Shown in pieces: positions 35,475 through 45,818 of a stretch of 64,000 bases of DNA (the stretch's first letter is position 1; each line of letters begins with the position of its first letter). The stretch covers positions 1 through 64,000 of the forward strand of contig NZ_JAAMPT010000201.1 in NCBI RefSeq assembly GCF_012911605.1. The letters are read 5' to 3'. The stretch comes from Flavobacterium solisilvae (GTDB lineage Bacteria; Bacteroidota; Bacteroidia; Flavobacteriales; Flavobacteriaceae). The position numbers and the translations under genes are program-made. Below the pieces are notes generated by a model. The model worked only from the letters and a program-made list of their open reading frames with translations. It ran no database searches and was not told the DNA's origin.

Positions 35475-37172
35475 ATGAAAAGTTTTATAATCTTATTTTT
35501 CAGTTCACTATCATTTTTTGCCCAAAATAATTATCCAAAAGATTATTTTCGTTCTCCGCTAGATATTCCACTGCAACTGTCTGGAAATTTTGGCGAATTA
35601 CGTTCCAATCATTTTCATGCTGGTTTTGATTTTAAAACACAGCAAAAAGAAGGACTAAACGTTTATGCCGCAGCCGAAGGTTATATTTCGAGAATAAAAA
35701 TTTCGCATGGCGGTTATGGAAAAGCAATTTACATCACACATCCAAATGGTTACACAACCGTTTATGGACATTTGCAATCGGGTTTTGGAGAAATTGAAAA
35801 ATTTATTATAAACGAACAATACAAAGCCAAATCCTATGAAATTGAATTGCTTTTACAACCAACCGATTTATTGGTAAATAAAGGCGAAATCATTGCAATA
35901 TCTGGAAATACTGGCGGTTCAGATGGTCCGCATTTGCATTTTGAAATTAGAGATACAGCATCTGAAAAAATAATTAATCCGATGTATTTTGGATTTGACA
36001 CCGAAATTAAGGACACCAAAAAACCATTTTTTATGGGATTGTATGTTTATCCAATCGATGAAAATTCGGTGGTAAATCAATCTAAAAGACCTTTACTTTT
36101 AACGTATGACCAACAAGTTAATGGCGATTATTTAGCCGAAAAAATCGCAGCCAATGGAAAAATTGGTTTTGGAATTGTGGTAAACGATTATGATGATGTT
36201 TCGTGGAATACAAACGGCGCGTTTAAAGTGGAAACGTTTCTCAACGGAAACGTGAGTTTTAGTTATACTTTGGACACTTTTTCATTTGACGAAACACGAT
36301 ACATTAATGCTTTGATTGATTACGAACGTTTTAAAAGTGAAAAACAGCGTATCCAAAAACTGTTTTCCATAAATCCGTATCCGCTGAGTATTCTTAAAAC
36401 CGATGCTGATTTTGGAATTATCAATGTGACAAATAATGTAACAAAACTGTACAAAATTGAAGTTTCTGATTTTCATGGAAACACATCCAAAATCTGTATT
36501 CCAATTTCTCATTCTAACACATCATCAGTAGTTGCTGAAAAACCAAAAACATCAAAATATCATGTAAAAACGAAACGTGACAACATTTTTTCGTTAGAAA
36601 ATGTTACCGTAACTATTCCAACCAATACGTTTTATGAAGATTTTTACATGGATTTTGAAGTAAAGAACAATACTGTAAAAGTACATCGCGATATTATTCC
36701 GGCACATTCTAGTTTTCAAATTGCTTTTGAAGACAGCATTTCATCTGAAAAAGATAGAGAAAAAATGTTCATTGGTCTTTTTGACGGAAAAAAAATCAAT
36801 CACTACACAACAAAACGCTATAAAAATACGTTTTCAATTTACACCAAAACTTTGGGCGAATATCGGTTAGTTAAAGATACCGTTTCTCCCGAAATAATTT
36901 TGGCAAAAAATATAGCAGAAAAATGGATTTCCGACCGAAAAACAATTCATTTAACCATTTCTGATGATTTATCAGGCATAAAAAGTTATGAAGGTTACCT
37001 CAACGGAAAATGGATTTTATTGGAATATGAAAGTAAACTGAAACGTTTAACTCACAAGCTTTCTGATGGAATTGTTGCCGAAGGAAAAAACGAATTAAAA
37101 GTGATTGTTACCGATAATGTTGGAAATTCTACTATATTTGAAACACATTTTTTTAGAAGTCAAAAACCATAA
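35475..37172 (+). CDS. M23 family metallopeptidase
   Basis: This exported 565-residue protein has a signal peptide (FIILFFSSLSFFAQ) and an N-terminal LytM/M23 domain: HFHAGFDF supplies the first zinc His and Asp, and GPHLHFEIRD the HxH pair (near residues 155-160). The remaining 390 residues are beta-rich domains of unknown function. M23 enzymes cleave peptidoglycan cross-bridges, though some act only as activators; here all zinc ligands are present. It is followed six bases later by the TonB-dependent receptor gene. Confidence 0.9.
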   Translation: MKSFIILFFSSLSFFAQNNYPKDYFRSPLDIPLQLSGNFGELRSNHFHAGFDFKTQQKEGLNVYAAAEGYISRIKISHGGYGKAIYITHPNGYTTVYGHLQSGFGEIEKFIINEQYKAKSYEIELLLQPTDLLVNKGEIIAISGNTGGSDGPHLHFEIRDTASEKIINPMYFGFDTEIKDTKKPFFMGLYVYPIDENSVVNQSKRPLLLTYDQQVNGDYLAEKIAANGKIGFGIVVNDYDDVSWNTNGAFKVETFLNGNVSFSYTLDTFSFDETRYINALIDYERFKSEKQRIQKLFSINPYPLSILKTDADFGIINVTNNVTKLYKIEVSDFHGNTSKICIPISHSNTSSVVAEKPKTSKYHVKTKRDNIFSLENVTVTIPTNTFYEDFYMDFEVKNNTVKVHRDIIPAHSSFQIAFEDSISSEKDREKMFIGLFDGKKINHYTTKRYKNTFSIYTKTLGEYRLVKDTVSPEIILAKNIAEKWISDRKTIHLTISDDLSGIKSYEGYLNGKWILLEYESKLKRLTHKLSDGIVAEGKNELKVIVTDNVGNSTIFETHFFRSQKP

Positions 37173-37178
37173 TATAGT

Positions 37179-39659
37179 TTGAAAACAAAATATTTACTCT
37201 TTTCGTTCCTATTTTTTATCCTTAGTATAAAATCGTTTTCACAAAATGCAACTGCAAAAGTAGCTGGAATTGTGCTCGATGAAAACAACAAACCTATTGA
37301 AAGCGTTAACGTTAGCTATCTTTCAAAATCATCGATTACCGATAAAAATGGTTTTTACACCATTACCGTTCCGGCAAATCAAAAAGTCGTTTTGGTTTTT
37401 ACGCATGTTTCGTTAAAAAACATCACGGCAACATTACAATTGAAACCAAACGAAGAATTTGAATATCACGTTGTTATGACCGATAAAGCAGAACAACTAA
37501 GCGATGTTGTTATTACCAGCAGCCGAAGACGTGTTCAAGGAATAACCAGTATTGAACCAGAAGTTATCAGAAAAAATCCAAGTGCAATGCCTGGAATTGA
37601 AAGTGTTTTAAAAGTTTTACCTGGTGTTAATGGAAATTCTGATTTAAGTTCTGGTTATAATGTTCGCGGAGGAAATTATGACGAAAACTTAGTTTATGTA
37701 AACGAAATTGAAGTCTATCGTCCGTTTTTAGTTCGTTCTGGTCAGCAAGAAGGTTTAAGCTTCACTAATACCGATATGGTTCAAAATATTGACTTTTCGG
37801 CTGGAGGTTTTCAAGCTAAATTTGGCGATAAATTATCTTCGGTTTTGGACATTACCTATCGTCAACCGAAAAAATTTGCATTGGCTGCCGAAGCCAGTTT
37901 TCTTGGCGGAAGTATAACTGCCGATTTGGTTTCTAAGAATAAAAAATGGTCCAATATTACCGGAGTTCGTTATCGAGACAATTCACTTTTGGTTAATAGC
38001 CAGGAAACGCAAACCAACTATCGACCAACGTTTATGGATGTTCAGTCGATTGTGAATTTTAAGCCAAATGACAAATGGAATTTTAGTTTTTTAGGAAATG
38101 CTTCTCGAAATGTATACAACTATCAACCGTTGACACGTCAAACTAATTTTGGAACAATTGATGAACCAATTGCGTTGCAAGTTTTCTACGAAGGACAAGA
38201 AAATGATCAATACGAAACGCTTTTTGGAGCTTTCAAAACCGTTTTTAATGCAAACGATGACAATGTCTTCAAGTTTATAAGTTCGGTTTATCACACTAAA
38301 GAACAAGAGTATTTTGATATTTTTGCGGCTTATTTTTTAGGCGATGTTGACACTAATATTGGTTCGGAAACGTTAGGCGAAGTTACTTTTAGTCAAGGCA
38401 TTGGAACGCAATTAAATCATGCTCGAAATGATTTGGATGCCTTAATTGTTAATGCTGAAATTAAAGGTGTTCACCAAGTCAATAACAAAAAACATCAAAT
38501 TGATTGGGGTTTTAAATACACTCGTGAAAACATTCGCGACCGAATTGTGGAATGGGAAGTAATTGATTCCGCAGGATTTTCAATCAATCCGCCAAATTTG
38601 AATTTTGCTGGAAACGATCAACCTTACAATCCTTATATTGGTCCGTTAGTTCCATATCAAAATGTTAGAGCAACCAATTTTATTGACATTAATCGTCTTT
38701 CGGGTTATGCGCAATGGAGTTTTAAAGACCAAATTGGTTCAACGGATTATTGGTTCAATTTTGGAGTTCGTGCTCATCATTGGAAAGTAACTGGCGATAA
38801 TATTTCGAATTCTAAAAATCAAACTACATTTAGTCCAAGAGCGCAATTAACTTTAAAGCCAAATTGGGAAAAAGATATGTTGTTCAAATTTGCCGTTGGA
38901 TATTATCATCAACCGCCGTTTTATCGCGAGTTAAGGGATATGAATGGCGTGGTTAATCCAAATGTAAAAGCGCAACAATCGATACATTTTGTAGCAAGCA
39001 ATGATTATAATTTCATGATGAATAATCGAAAGTTTAAATTAGTTACCGAAGCTTATTATAAATCGATGGATGATGTAAATACCTATACATTAGAAAATGT
39101 TAGAATTCGCTATCGAGCGAATAATGATGCAACTGCGTATGCGTATGGTTTAGACATGCGATTAAACGGAGAATTCGTTCCCGGAACTGAATCGTGGTTG
39201 AGTTTTGGTTATATGAAAACCGAAGAAAATCAAAATGGCAGAGGAAATATTGCTCGTCCAACCGATCAACGATTGAAATTTGGAATACTTTTCCAAGATT
39301 ATATGCCAAATTTGCCAAGCATGAAATTATACATGAATTTGGTTTACAACACTGGTTTGCCTGGCGGTTCGCCATCTTATGCCGATGTTTATACGTATCA
39401 AAGTCGTTTGAGAGATTATCGTCGTGCTGATGTTGGTTTTTCTTATGTTTTAACCGAAAAAAATACCGAACGACCAGATGGACATTGGCTAAAACGTTTT
39501 GAGGATTTGTCTCTTGGTTTTGAAATTTTTAATATTTTCAACAATCAAAATGCGATTACCAATACTTGGGTTCGTGATGCTTACACCAAAAATCAATACG
39601 GAATTCCAAATTATATGACGACTCGTGTTTTCAATTTGAAGTTGAGCGTGAAACTGTAA
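37179..39659 (+). CDS. TonB-dependent receptor (TTG start)
   Basis: This outer-membrane receptor of 826 residues begins at a TTG; the signal peptide (KYLLFSFLFFILSIKSFSQ) leaves no room for a later ATG. It has a CarboxypepD_reg-like domain (VAGIVLDENNKPIESVNVSY, about 28-110), a plug domain (SVLKVLPGVNGNSDLSSGYN, then VRGGNYDENLVYVNEIEVYR) and a 22-strand-type barrel ending FNLKLSVKL. No SusD-like gene is adjacent, so it is not a standard polysaccharide-utilisation pair. It probably shares a transcript with the M23 peptidase before it and the small membrane protein directly after it. Substrate unknown. Confidence 0.9.
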   Translation: MKTKYLLFSFLFFILSIKSFSQNATAKVAGIVLDENNKPIESVNVSYLSKSSITDKNGFYTITVPANQKVVLVFTHVSLKNITATLQLKPNEEFEYHVVMTDKAEQLSDVVITSSRRRVQGITSIEPEVIRKNPSAMPGIESVLKVLPGVNGNSDLSSGYNVRGGNYDENLVYVNEIEVYRPFLVRSGQQEGLSFTNTDMVQNIDFSAGGFQAKFGDKLSSVLDITYRQPKKFALAAEASFLGGSITADLVSKNKKWSNITGVRYRDNSLLVNSQETQTNYRPTFMDVQSIVNFKPNDKWNFSFLGNASRNVYNYQPLTRQTNFGTIDEPIALQVFYEGQENDQYETLFGAFKTVFNANDDNVFKFISSVYHTKEQEYFDIFAAYFLGDVDTNIGSETLGEVTFSQGIGTQLNHARNDLDALIVNAEIKGVHQVNNKKHQIDWGFKYTRENIRDRIVEWEVIDSAGFSINPPNLNFAGNDQPYNPYIGPLVPYQNVRATNFIDINRLSGYAQWSFKDQIGSTDYWFNFGVRAHHWKVTGDNISNSKNQTTFSPRAQLTLKPNWEKDMLFKFAVGYYHQPPFYRELRDMNGVVNPNVKAQQSIHFVASNDYNFMMNNRKFKLVTEAYYKSMDDVNTYTLENVRIRYRANNDATAYAYGLDMRLNGEFVPGTESWLSFGYMKTEENQNGRGNIARPTDQRLKFGILFQDYMPNLPSMKLYMNLVYNTGLPGGSPSYADVYTYQSRLRDYRRADVGFSYVLTEKNTERPDGHWLKRFEDLSLGFEIFNIFNNQNAITNTWVRDAYTKNQYGIPNYMTTRVFNLKLSVKL

Positions 39660-40346
39660 ATGAAAATCAGGACAAAACATAGAAAAATTTTTTATGTTCC
39701 AGGAATGATTTCATTGGTTTTAATTCCAGTTTTATGTTTGTTTTATTTCAGTTCTAAAAAAGCATTCAAAGTTGAAGGCGGTTTTGATTTAGAACTTCCA
39801 AGCAAAAAAACAATAATTTCAATAAAAGAGAATTATCCATTCATTGAACAAAGAAATAAAATCATTTTTTCATTTAATAGTTCTCTAAAATCAGAGGATG
39901 AAAATATCAAGAAGTTTCAAAAAGCTTTAAATCAATTCAATCATAAAAAAGATACTGTTAATTCTATAAATGTATATTTTGGTAAACAAATGCAATATGA
40001 AGTTTTTATAAAAATTTTGGAGATAGCTGAAATTGAAAAAACACCAACTTATATGGTTTATAAAAACGAACTGCTCATTACAAATATAAGTTCAAGCGAA
40101 ATAGAAAAAACAAATAGTGAAAATAAATCAACCACGATGAATTGTGGAACACAAGATTATATTCGCAAACAAAAATTATATAATGATGAACAAAACAGAT
40201 TACTTGAGAATGAAAAATTTCAAAAATCTTTTTTTAAAAAACATTGGTATTTATTTTTAGCTTTATCAGTACTTGCTCTAATTAATCTTTACTTCTTAAT
40301 AAAATTCAACAGAAATAGAAAATACAATCAAAAGTCTTATATTTGA
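39660..40346 (+). CDS. Hypothetical protein with two terminal TM segments
   Basis: I do not recognise this 228-residue protein. It has one TM segment near the N-terminus (MISLVLIPVLCLFYF) and one near the C-terminus (YLFLALSVLALINLYFLI), with a polar region of about 165 residues between, most likely periplasmic. Basic residues flank both helices. The ATG follows the receptor's stop codon with no spacer, which points to coupling. An ExbD-like or regulatory role beside the receptor is conceivable, but no motif shows it. Confidence 0.7.
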   Translation: MKIRTKHRKIFYVPGMISLVLIPVLCLFYFSSKKAFKVEGGFDLELPSKKTIISIKENYPFIEQRNKIIFSFNSSLKSEDENIKKFQKALNQFNHKKDTVNSINVYFGKQMQYEVFIKILEIAEIEKTPTYMVYKNELLITNISSSEIEKTNSENKSTTMNCGTQDYIRKQKLYNDEQNRLLENEKFQKSFFKKHWYLFLALSVLALINLYFLIKFNRNRKYNQKSYI

Positions 40347-40368
40347 AAATGATTAAAATTCATTTGTT

Positions 40369-41082
40369 ATGAAAAACTTTTTTTTCTTTCTGATAGTAAG
40401 TCTGGCTTTTGTTTCTTGTAAAAAAGAAGAACAAGAAAAACCAAAAGTGATTTATGAAACCCAACCTAAATCGCAAGCAAAACCTCAAGTTGATACGTCA
40501 AAAGCTGATATTGCTGACTTACCAGTTCACATGGAAGGAACTAATTTTTTGATTTTTCCTGTTGGCGATATGAATTTTTTCAAAAAACAAGGTTATGCTT
40601 CAAGCAAAAGTGATAAAAACATAAGCTATACCATTTCCAATTATGGCGAATATGAAATTACAGGTTATTTAGATAATTTGAAATTTCAGGAAATTGGCAA
40701 AGACACCATTTATGCTTTGACTGATAAAAATGTTTTGATACAATCGGCAACTTATTTGAAAAACCATGCTGATAAAACCAAACAACAATTATTGGTTTAT
40801 ATGTTACAAGATATAGACACCAATAAAGACAACAAACTTGATATAAACGATATTAAATCTTTATACATCAGCTCAATTGACGGTAAAAACTTTACCAAAC
40901 TAACCGAAGATTTTCAAGAATTAATCGACTGGAAATATGTTCCTGCAAAAAACGGAATTTATTTTAGAGCTGTAGAAGACACCAACAAAAATGGTGAGTT
41001 TGATAGCAATGATAAAATTGTGTACAGCTTTGTTAACCTAACTTCCAAAGAATGGAAAGCCGAAGAATTTCAAGTGAATTGA
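40369..41082 (+). CDS. Lipoprotein with EF-hand-like calcium loops
   Basis: This 237-residue protein has a lipoprotein signal (FFFLIVSLAFVSC, Cys near 17) and a Lys/Glu/Pro-rich linker. The C-terminal half holds two Asp/Asn loops of EF-hand or dockerin form: DTNKDNKLDINDI and DTNKNGEFDSNDK, each with acidic residues at positions 1, 3, 5 and 12. It is the last gene of the M23/receptor group, 22 bases after the two-TM protein, and ends at a terminator. Calcium binding is likely; function unknown. Confidence 0.75.
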   Translation: MKNFFFFLIVSLAFVSCKKEEQEKPKVIYETQPKSQAKPQVDTSKADIADLPVHMEGTNFLIFPVGDMNFFKKQGYASSKSDKNISYTISNYGEYEITGYLDNLKFQEIGKDTIYALTDKNVLIQSATYLKNHADKTKQQLLVYMLQDIDTNKDNKLDINDIKSLYISSIDGKNFTKLTEDFQELIDWKYVPAKNGIYFRAVEDTNKNGEFDSNDKIVYSFVNLTSKEWKAEEFQVN

Positions 41083-41099
41083 TTGAAGTTAAAAAGTTA

Positions 41100-41137
41100 A
41101 AAAAAAAAGGAATTCATTTCGTAATTCCTTTTTTTAT
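41100..41137. terminator. Bidirectional terminator between lipoprotein and ABC exporter genes
   Basis: AAAGGAATT pairs with AATTCCTTT around CATTTCGT, with A and T runs on both sides. Confidence 0.8.
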
Positions 41138-41141
41138 GATG

Positions 41142-42974
41142 TTACTCAAAACTCTGCATAGAAACTAACCTCGCATACATTCCGTCTTTTGCAATAAGTT
41201 CGTCGTGATTTCCTTGTTCGACGATTTCGCCTTTTTGCATTACCACGATTACATCTGCTTTTTGAATAGTAGAAAGTCGATGCGCAATAACAACCGAAGT
41301 TCTGTTTTGCATCATATTTTCTAACGCGACTTGTACAAATTTTTCACTTTCAGTATCCAACGCTGAAGTTGCTTCGTCCAAAATCATAATCGGAGGATTT
41401 TTCAATACCGCGCGAGCGATAGACAAGCGTTGTTTTTGTCCGCCAGAAAGTTTGTTTCCGCTATCACCAATATTGGTTTCAATTCCGCTAGGCAAATCTT
41501 TTACAAATTCATGAGCATTGGCAACTTTCAATGCTTCAATAATTTCGTCATCAGTTGCGTCTAATTTCCCTAATCGAATATTGTCTTTAATCGTTCCATT
41601 AAACATGATGCTGTCTTGCGTGACCAAACCAGTTAAAGAACGTAGCGACTTCATTGTTACGTCTTTTATATTCTGATTGTCGATTAAAATTTCGCCTTGA
41701 TTTACTTCGTAAAAACGAGTTAGCAAATTAGCAATCGTACTTTTCCCTGAACCCGACTGTCCAACCAAAGCAACTGTTTTTCCTTTTGGTATCGTTAAAG
41801 AAAAATTCTTCAAAACAGCTTCATCGTTATAGGCAAACGTGATGTTTTTTAACTCAATACTTTGATTAAATGAAGTTAATTCTTTTGCATTTTCAGTATC
41901 GGCAATCGTATTTTCTACTTCTAAAACTTCAAAAACACGTTCGGCTGCAGCTAATCCATTTTTAACTTGATAGGAAGCTTTTGAAATCGCTTTTGCTGGA
42001 GTTAAAATATTGTAAGCCAATCCAATGTAAGCAATAAAATCTGAACCTTTTAATGAACCATCAACTAAAACTAAATTTCCGCCATAAACCAATAAAACAC
42101 CAATAACTAAAATCCCCATAAATTCACTTAATGGTGAAGCCAAGTTATTTTTCTTGGCGATAGAATTGGTTAATTTGTACAGACGATTAATAGAATCGTT
42201 AAAAGTTTTAGCAAAATAGTTTTCGGCATTATAGCTTTTAACCACTTTTAAACCCGTCAAAGTTTCTTCGGTGATTGATATTAAATAACCATTTTCTTGT
42301 TGCGCTTTGGTTGATTTTCCTTTTAATGATTTTCCTATTTTTGAAATAATTAAACCCGAAATTGGAATAAAAATAAATACAAAAACAGTCAGTTTCCAAC
42401 TAATTGACACCATTGCAATTAACGAAAACACAATAGTTAGCGGTTCTTTTACTATAAGTTCCAAAATCATAAAAAATGAATTTTGAACTTCGTTCACGTC
42501 ACCAAGCATTCTTGCCATTACATCGCCTTTTCTTTTTTCAGAATAATAAGAAACAGGTAACGACACAATTTTCGCAAACATTTTTTCACGCAAATCACGT
42601 AAAACACCATTTTTAACTTTGGTTAAATGCTGAAGCGCTAAATAATTGGATAAATTTTTCAGTAAAAAAGTAATCAAAACTATGGCGACCGTAAACATTA
42701 AGCCATATTGAACACCATATTCAGTTGAAAATTGTTTCACATAATAAGCAATATAATCTTGCCAATTTCCTACAGCGTCAATAAAACCCGTGTATTCAGG
42801 CAATTCTATTACATCTTTTTTCCTTTCGTCAAATAAAACCGAAAGAACTGGCATAATAAAAACCATTCCTAAAGTTCCAAAAAGCGCATAAAGTATGTTG
42901 AATGAGATGTTTCCAATAACATTTGGTTTATACTTTTTTGCAAAAGGAATTATTTTCTTTAAATTTTCATCCAT
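41142..42974 (-). CDS. ABC exporter, fused permease/ATPase (MsbA-like)
   Basis: This half-transporter of 610 residues has six TM segments in the first 330 residues and an ATPase domain with Walker A (GQSGSGKST), signature LSGGQKQR and Walker B (IMILDEATSALD), plus the H-loop AHRLS. It resembles MsbA-type lipid or peptide exporters; the substrate is not given by sequence. Its ATG overlaps the stop of the phosphosugar mutase gene (TAATG), so translation is coupled. Confidence 0.9.
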   Translation of the reverse strand: MDENLKKIIPFAKKYKPNVIGNISFNILYALFGTLGMVFIMPVLSVLFDERKKDVIELPEYTGFIDAVGNWQDYIAYYVKQFSTEYGVQYGLMFTVAIVLITFLLKNLSNYLALQHLTKVKNGVLRDLREKMFAKIVSLPVSYYSEKRKGDVMARMLGDVNEVQNSFFMILELIVKEPLTIVFSLIAMVSISWKLTVFVFIFIPISGLIISKIGKSLKGKSTKAQQENGYLISITEETLTGLKVVKSYNAENYFAKTFNDSINRLYKLTNSIAKKNNLASPLSEFMGILVIGVLLVYGGNLVLVDGSLKGSDFIAYIGLAYNILTPAKAISKASYQVKNGLAAAERVFEVLEVENTIADTENAKELTSFNQSIELKNITFAYNDEAVLKNFSLTIPKGKTVALVGQSGSGKSTIANLLTRFYEVNQGEILIDNQNIKDVTMKSLRSLTGLVTQDSIMFNGTIKDNIRLGKLDATDDEIIEALKVANAHEFVKDLPSGIETNIGDSGNKLSGGQKQRLSIARAVLKNPPIMILDEATSALDTESEKFVQVALENMMQNRTSVVIAHRLSTIQKADVIVVMQKGEIVEQGNHDELIAKDGMYARLVSMQSFE

Positions 42975-44701
42975 TAGTTCAACTGCATTTCTGCTATGAT
43001 ATTTTTAATTTTTTGATCCAATTGTTTTTCGGCTTCTGGAATGTCATTAATACTATCGATAGCACAATTTACACTGAAATAAAACTTGATTTTTGGTTCG
43101 GTTCCACTTGGTCGTGCACAAATTTTAGAACCATCTTCCAAATAATAAATCAACACATCCGATTTTGGAATAGTCAGATTTTCAATTTCTCCGGATAATA
43201 AATTTTTCGCCGTTGAGTTTTGATAATCTTCCACCATAATCACGCGTTGTCCATTAATTTCAGAAACCGGATTATCGCGCATATCAATCATCATTTGCTT
43301 GATTTCATTTGCTCCTTCAATACCTTTTTTGGTCAATGAAATTAAATATTCTTTGTAAAAACCAAAGTCAACATACATTTGTTGCAAATAATCATAAACC
43401 GAACTTCCGTTTTCTTTGGCTTGCGCCGCAATTTCACACATTAGTAAAATCGCTCCAACAGCATCTTTATCACGAACAGCATCGCCAACCATAAAGCCGA
43501 AACTTTCTTCTCCACCGCCAATAAATTTCAACTCAGGAAAATCTTTGATGAATTTAGCAATCCATTTAAAACCTGTTAATCCAACTTTGCATTCCACGTT
43601 ATATCCTGAAGCTAATTCAAGCATCATTGGTGTAGAAACGATAGTCGAACCAATAAATTCTTTACCTGTAATTTTTCCCGCTTTTCGCCATTCTTCCAAT
43701 AAAAAATGCGTCATGACAACCATTGTTTGATTACCATTCAACAAAATCATTTTGCCTTCGTTGTTTCTAATGGCAACACCAAGTCGGTCACTATCAGGAT
43801 CAGTTCCAAAAACAATATCCGCATTTATTTTATCAGCCAAAGCCAAAGCCATTGTCAACGCTTCTGGTTCTTCAGGATTTGGAGAAAGTACCGTTGGGAA
43901 ATTCCCGTTTGGTTCTGCTTGTTCAGGAACGATATTCACATCCGTATAACCTGCTTTTTCCAACACTTTCGGAACCATTTTAATGGATGTTCCGTGAAGT
44001 GAAGTATAAGCAATTCGTAGATTTTCTCTCGCCGAAGCCGAAGTATTAAACGAAGCATTTTTCACTGTCGATTCCGCAAAAGCTTCATCAACAGCTTCAT
44101 CAATATAATGTATCAAACTTTCGTTAGCTTCAAATTTAATTTCGCTATAATTCAAGTTTTCAATTACTTCAATAATTTCTCCGTCTTGTGGCGGAACCAA
44201 TTGTCCTCCGTCTTGCCAATATACTTTGTAACCATTGTATTCAGGCGGATTGTGTGAAGCCGTCAATACAATTCCAGCATGACAATTCAAGTGTTTTACC
44301 GCAAAAGACAACTCTGGCGTTGGTCGCATATCCGAAAATAAATACACCGTAATTCCATTTGCCGAAAAAACATCAGCAACAATTTTACCTAACGTATCAC
44401 TATTATGACGACAATCATAAGCAATTGCCACTTTCAGTTGCTCGTTTGGGAATGATTTTTTCAAATAATCCGATAAACCTTGCGTGTTTTTACCTAACGT
44501 ATATTTGTTGATACGATTAGTTCCAACGCCCATAATTCCTCGCATTCCGCCAGTTCCAAACTCCAGATTTTTATAAAAACTTTCCTCTAAATCCTTCGGA
44601 GAAGAAGTCATCATATCCTTAATTTTCTCTTGTGTTTCTTGGTCAAAAACTGGTGTTAACCATTCGTTTACTTTATCTAAAATCGATTGTTCAATATGCA
44701 T
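42974..44701 (-). CDS. Phosphoglucomutase / phosphomannomutase
   Basis: This alpha-D-phosphohexomutase of 575 residues has the phospho-serine loop TASHNPPEYNGYKVY, the metal loop DPDSDRLGV, the sugar loop GGEESFG and the phosphate loop RPSGTEPKIKFY. Length and motif set fit the long bacterial PGM/PMM group that interconverts hexose 1- and 6-phosphates, supplying glucose-1-phosphate for nucleotide sugars. It shares a one-base stop/start overlap with the ABC exporter gene. Confidence 0.92.
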   Translation of the reverse strand: MHIEQSILDKVNEWLTPVFDQETQEKIKDMMTSSPKDLEESFYKNLEFGTGGMRGIMGVGTNRINKYTLGKNTQGLSDYLKKSFPNEQLKVAIAYDCRHNSDTLGKIVADVFSANGITVYLFSDMRPTPELSFAVKHLNCHAGIVLTASHNPPEYNGYKVYWQDGGQLVPPQDGEIIEVIENLNYSEIKFEANESLIHYIDEAVDEAFAESTVKNASFNTSASARENLRIAYTSLHGTSIKMVPKVLEKAGYTDVNIVPEQAEPNGNFPTVLSPNPEEPEALTMALALADKINADIVFGTDPDSDRLGVAIRNNEGKMILLNGNQTMVVMTHFLLEEWRKAGKITGKEFIGSTIVSTPMMLELASGYNVECKVGLTGFKWIAKFIKDFPELKFIGGGEESFGFMVGDAVRDKDAVGAILLMCEIAAQAKENGSSVYDYLQQMYVDFGFYKEYLISLTKKGIEGANEIKQMMIDMRDNPVSEINGQRVIMVEDYQNSTAKNLLSGEIENLTIPKSDVLIYYLEDGSKICARPSGTEPKIKFYFSVNCAIDSINDIPEAEKQLDQKIKNIIAEMQLN

Positions 44702-44718
44702 ATTCTTATTTTTTTTCA

Positions 44719-44803
44719 GAAGCTAATCCTGCTATTCGCTCTATCTTTTCATCTCGTTTTGAAGAACGAGATAAAAAGGATGCCGCTACTATCAGGGCTA
44801 AAC
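44719..44803 (-). repeat. Dispersed structured element, copy B
   Basis: Read on the minus strand it starts AGCCCTGATAGTAGCGGC, has a central hairpin ATCTCGTT / AACGAGAT, then GATAGAGCGAATAGCAGG and ends GCTTC. It is the most diverged copy. It lies downstream of the GT2 gene and upstream of the mutase start. Confidence 0.75.
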
Positions 44804-44864
44804 TTATCCGTAATCTTATTTTTTTTGAACTAAAACTAGTTTCTTTTTGTTTACTAAAAAATCA

Positions 44865-45818
44865 TTAATTCGTCGTCTCCGAAACTTTATAACGTTCTTC
44901 ATTATTCTTAGTGCGCAAAATAATTTCGCCAAGAAAACCAGCTAAAAATAGCTGAGTTCCAATAATCATTGTCGTTAAAGCAATGTAAAACAGTGGATTA
45001 TCGGTAACCAAAATCGTTTGATAACCCGAATACAATTTTATCAATTTCAAAGCAATGATGATTCCTGTAGAAATAAATCCAACTAAAAACATCAAAACGC
45101 CAAATGCACCAAACAAATGCATTGGTCTTTTCCCATATTTTGATAAAAACCAAATCGTTATCAAATCCAAAAAGCCATTTACAAAACGGTCAATACCAAA
45201 TTTTGACTCGCCATATTTTCGAGCTTGATGAATAACTACTTTTTCGCCAATTTTTCCAAAACCAGCATTTTTTGCCAAAACTGGAATATAACGATGCATT
45301 TCTCCCGAAACTTCGATATTCTTAATGACAACATTTTTGTAAGCTTTTAATCCACAATTAAAATCATTCAAATAAACTCCCGAAGTTTTTCTCGCAGCCC
45401 AATTGAATAATTTAGATGGTAAATTTTTAGTCACGGCATTGTCATAACGTTTCTTTTTCCATCCAGAAACCAAATCAAATTTTTGGTTTATAATCATGTC
45501 GTACAAATCAGGAATCTCATCTGGACTATCTTGCAAATCGGCATCCATCGTAATGATAACATCACCTTGTGCTTTGGCAAAACCAGCATGCAACGCCTGA
45601 GATTTTCCATAATTTCTTAAAAACTTAATTCCTTTTACATTAGGATTTTCAGCAGAAAGCTGCTCGATTATTTCCCATGAATCATCAGTACTTCCATCGT
45701 CAATAAAAATAACTTCATAGGAATAGTTGTGAGTTGTCATTACTTTGACAATCCATTGGTGTAATTCGGGTAACGATTCCTGCTCGTTTAAAAGCGGAAT
45801 AACTATGGATAAATTCAT
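44865..45818 (-). CDS. Family 2 glycosyltransferase (DPMS/GtrB-like)
   Basis: This 317-residue enzyme has the GT-A catalytic domain (LSIVIPLLNEQESLPEL, FIDDGSTDDSWE, TMDADLQDSPDEIP) and two C-terminal TM segments (LFGAFGVLMFLVGFISTGII and a second near 275-300). This is the layout of polyprenyl-phosphate sugar transferases such as ArnC or GtrB, which move a sugar onto undecaprenyl phosphate at the inner membrane. Its start overlaps the DUF4199 gene's stop by one base. Confidence 0.9.
   Translation of the reverse strand: MNLSIVIPLLNEQESLPELHQWIVKVMTTHNYSYEVIFIDDGSTDDSWEIIEQLSAENPNVKGIKFLRNYGKSQALHAGFAKAQGDVIITMDADLQDSPDEIPDLYDMIINQKFDLVSGWKKKRYDNAVTKNLPSKLFNWAARKTSGVYLNDFNCGLKAYKNVVIKNIEVSGEMHRYIPVLAKNAGFGKIGEKVVIHQARKYGESKFGIDRFVNGFLDLITIWFLSKYGKRPMHLFGAFGVLMFLVGFISTGIIIALKLIKLYSGYQTILVTDNPLFYIALTTMIIGTQLFLAGFLGEIILRTKNNEERYKVSETTN

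Noticed and set aside
43416..44002. Several plus-strand ORFs of 61-104 codons
   Set aside because: Antisense shadows of the phosphosugar mutase, whose motifs are complete on the other strand.
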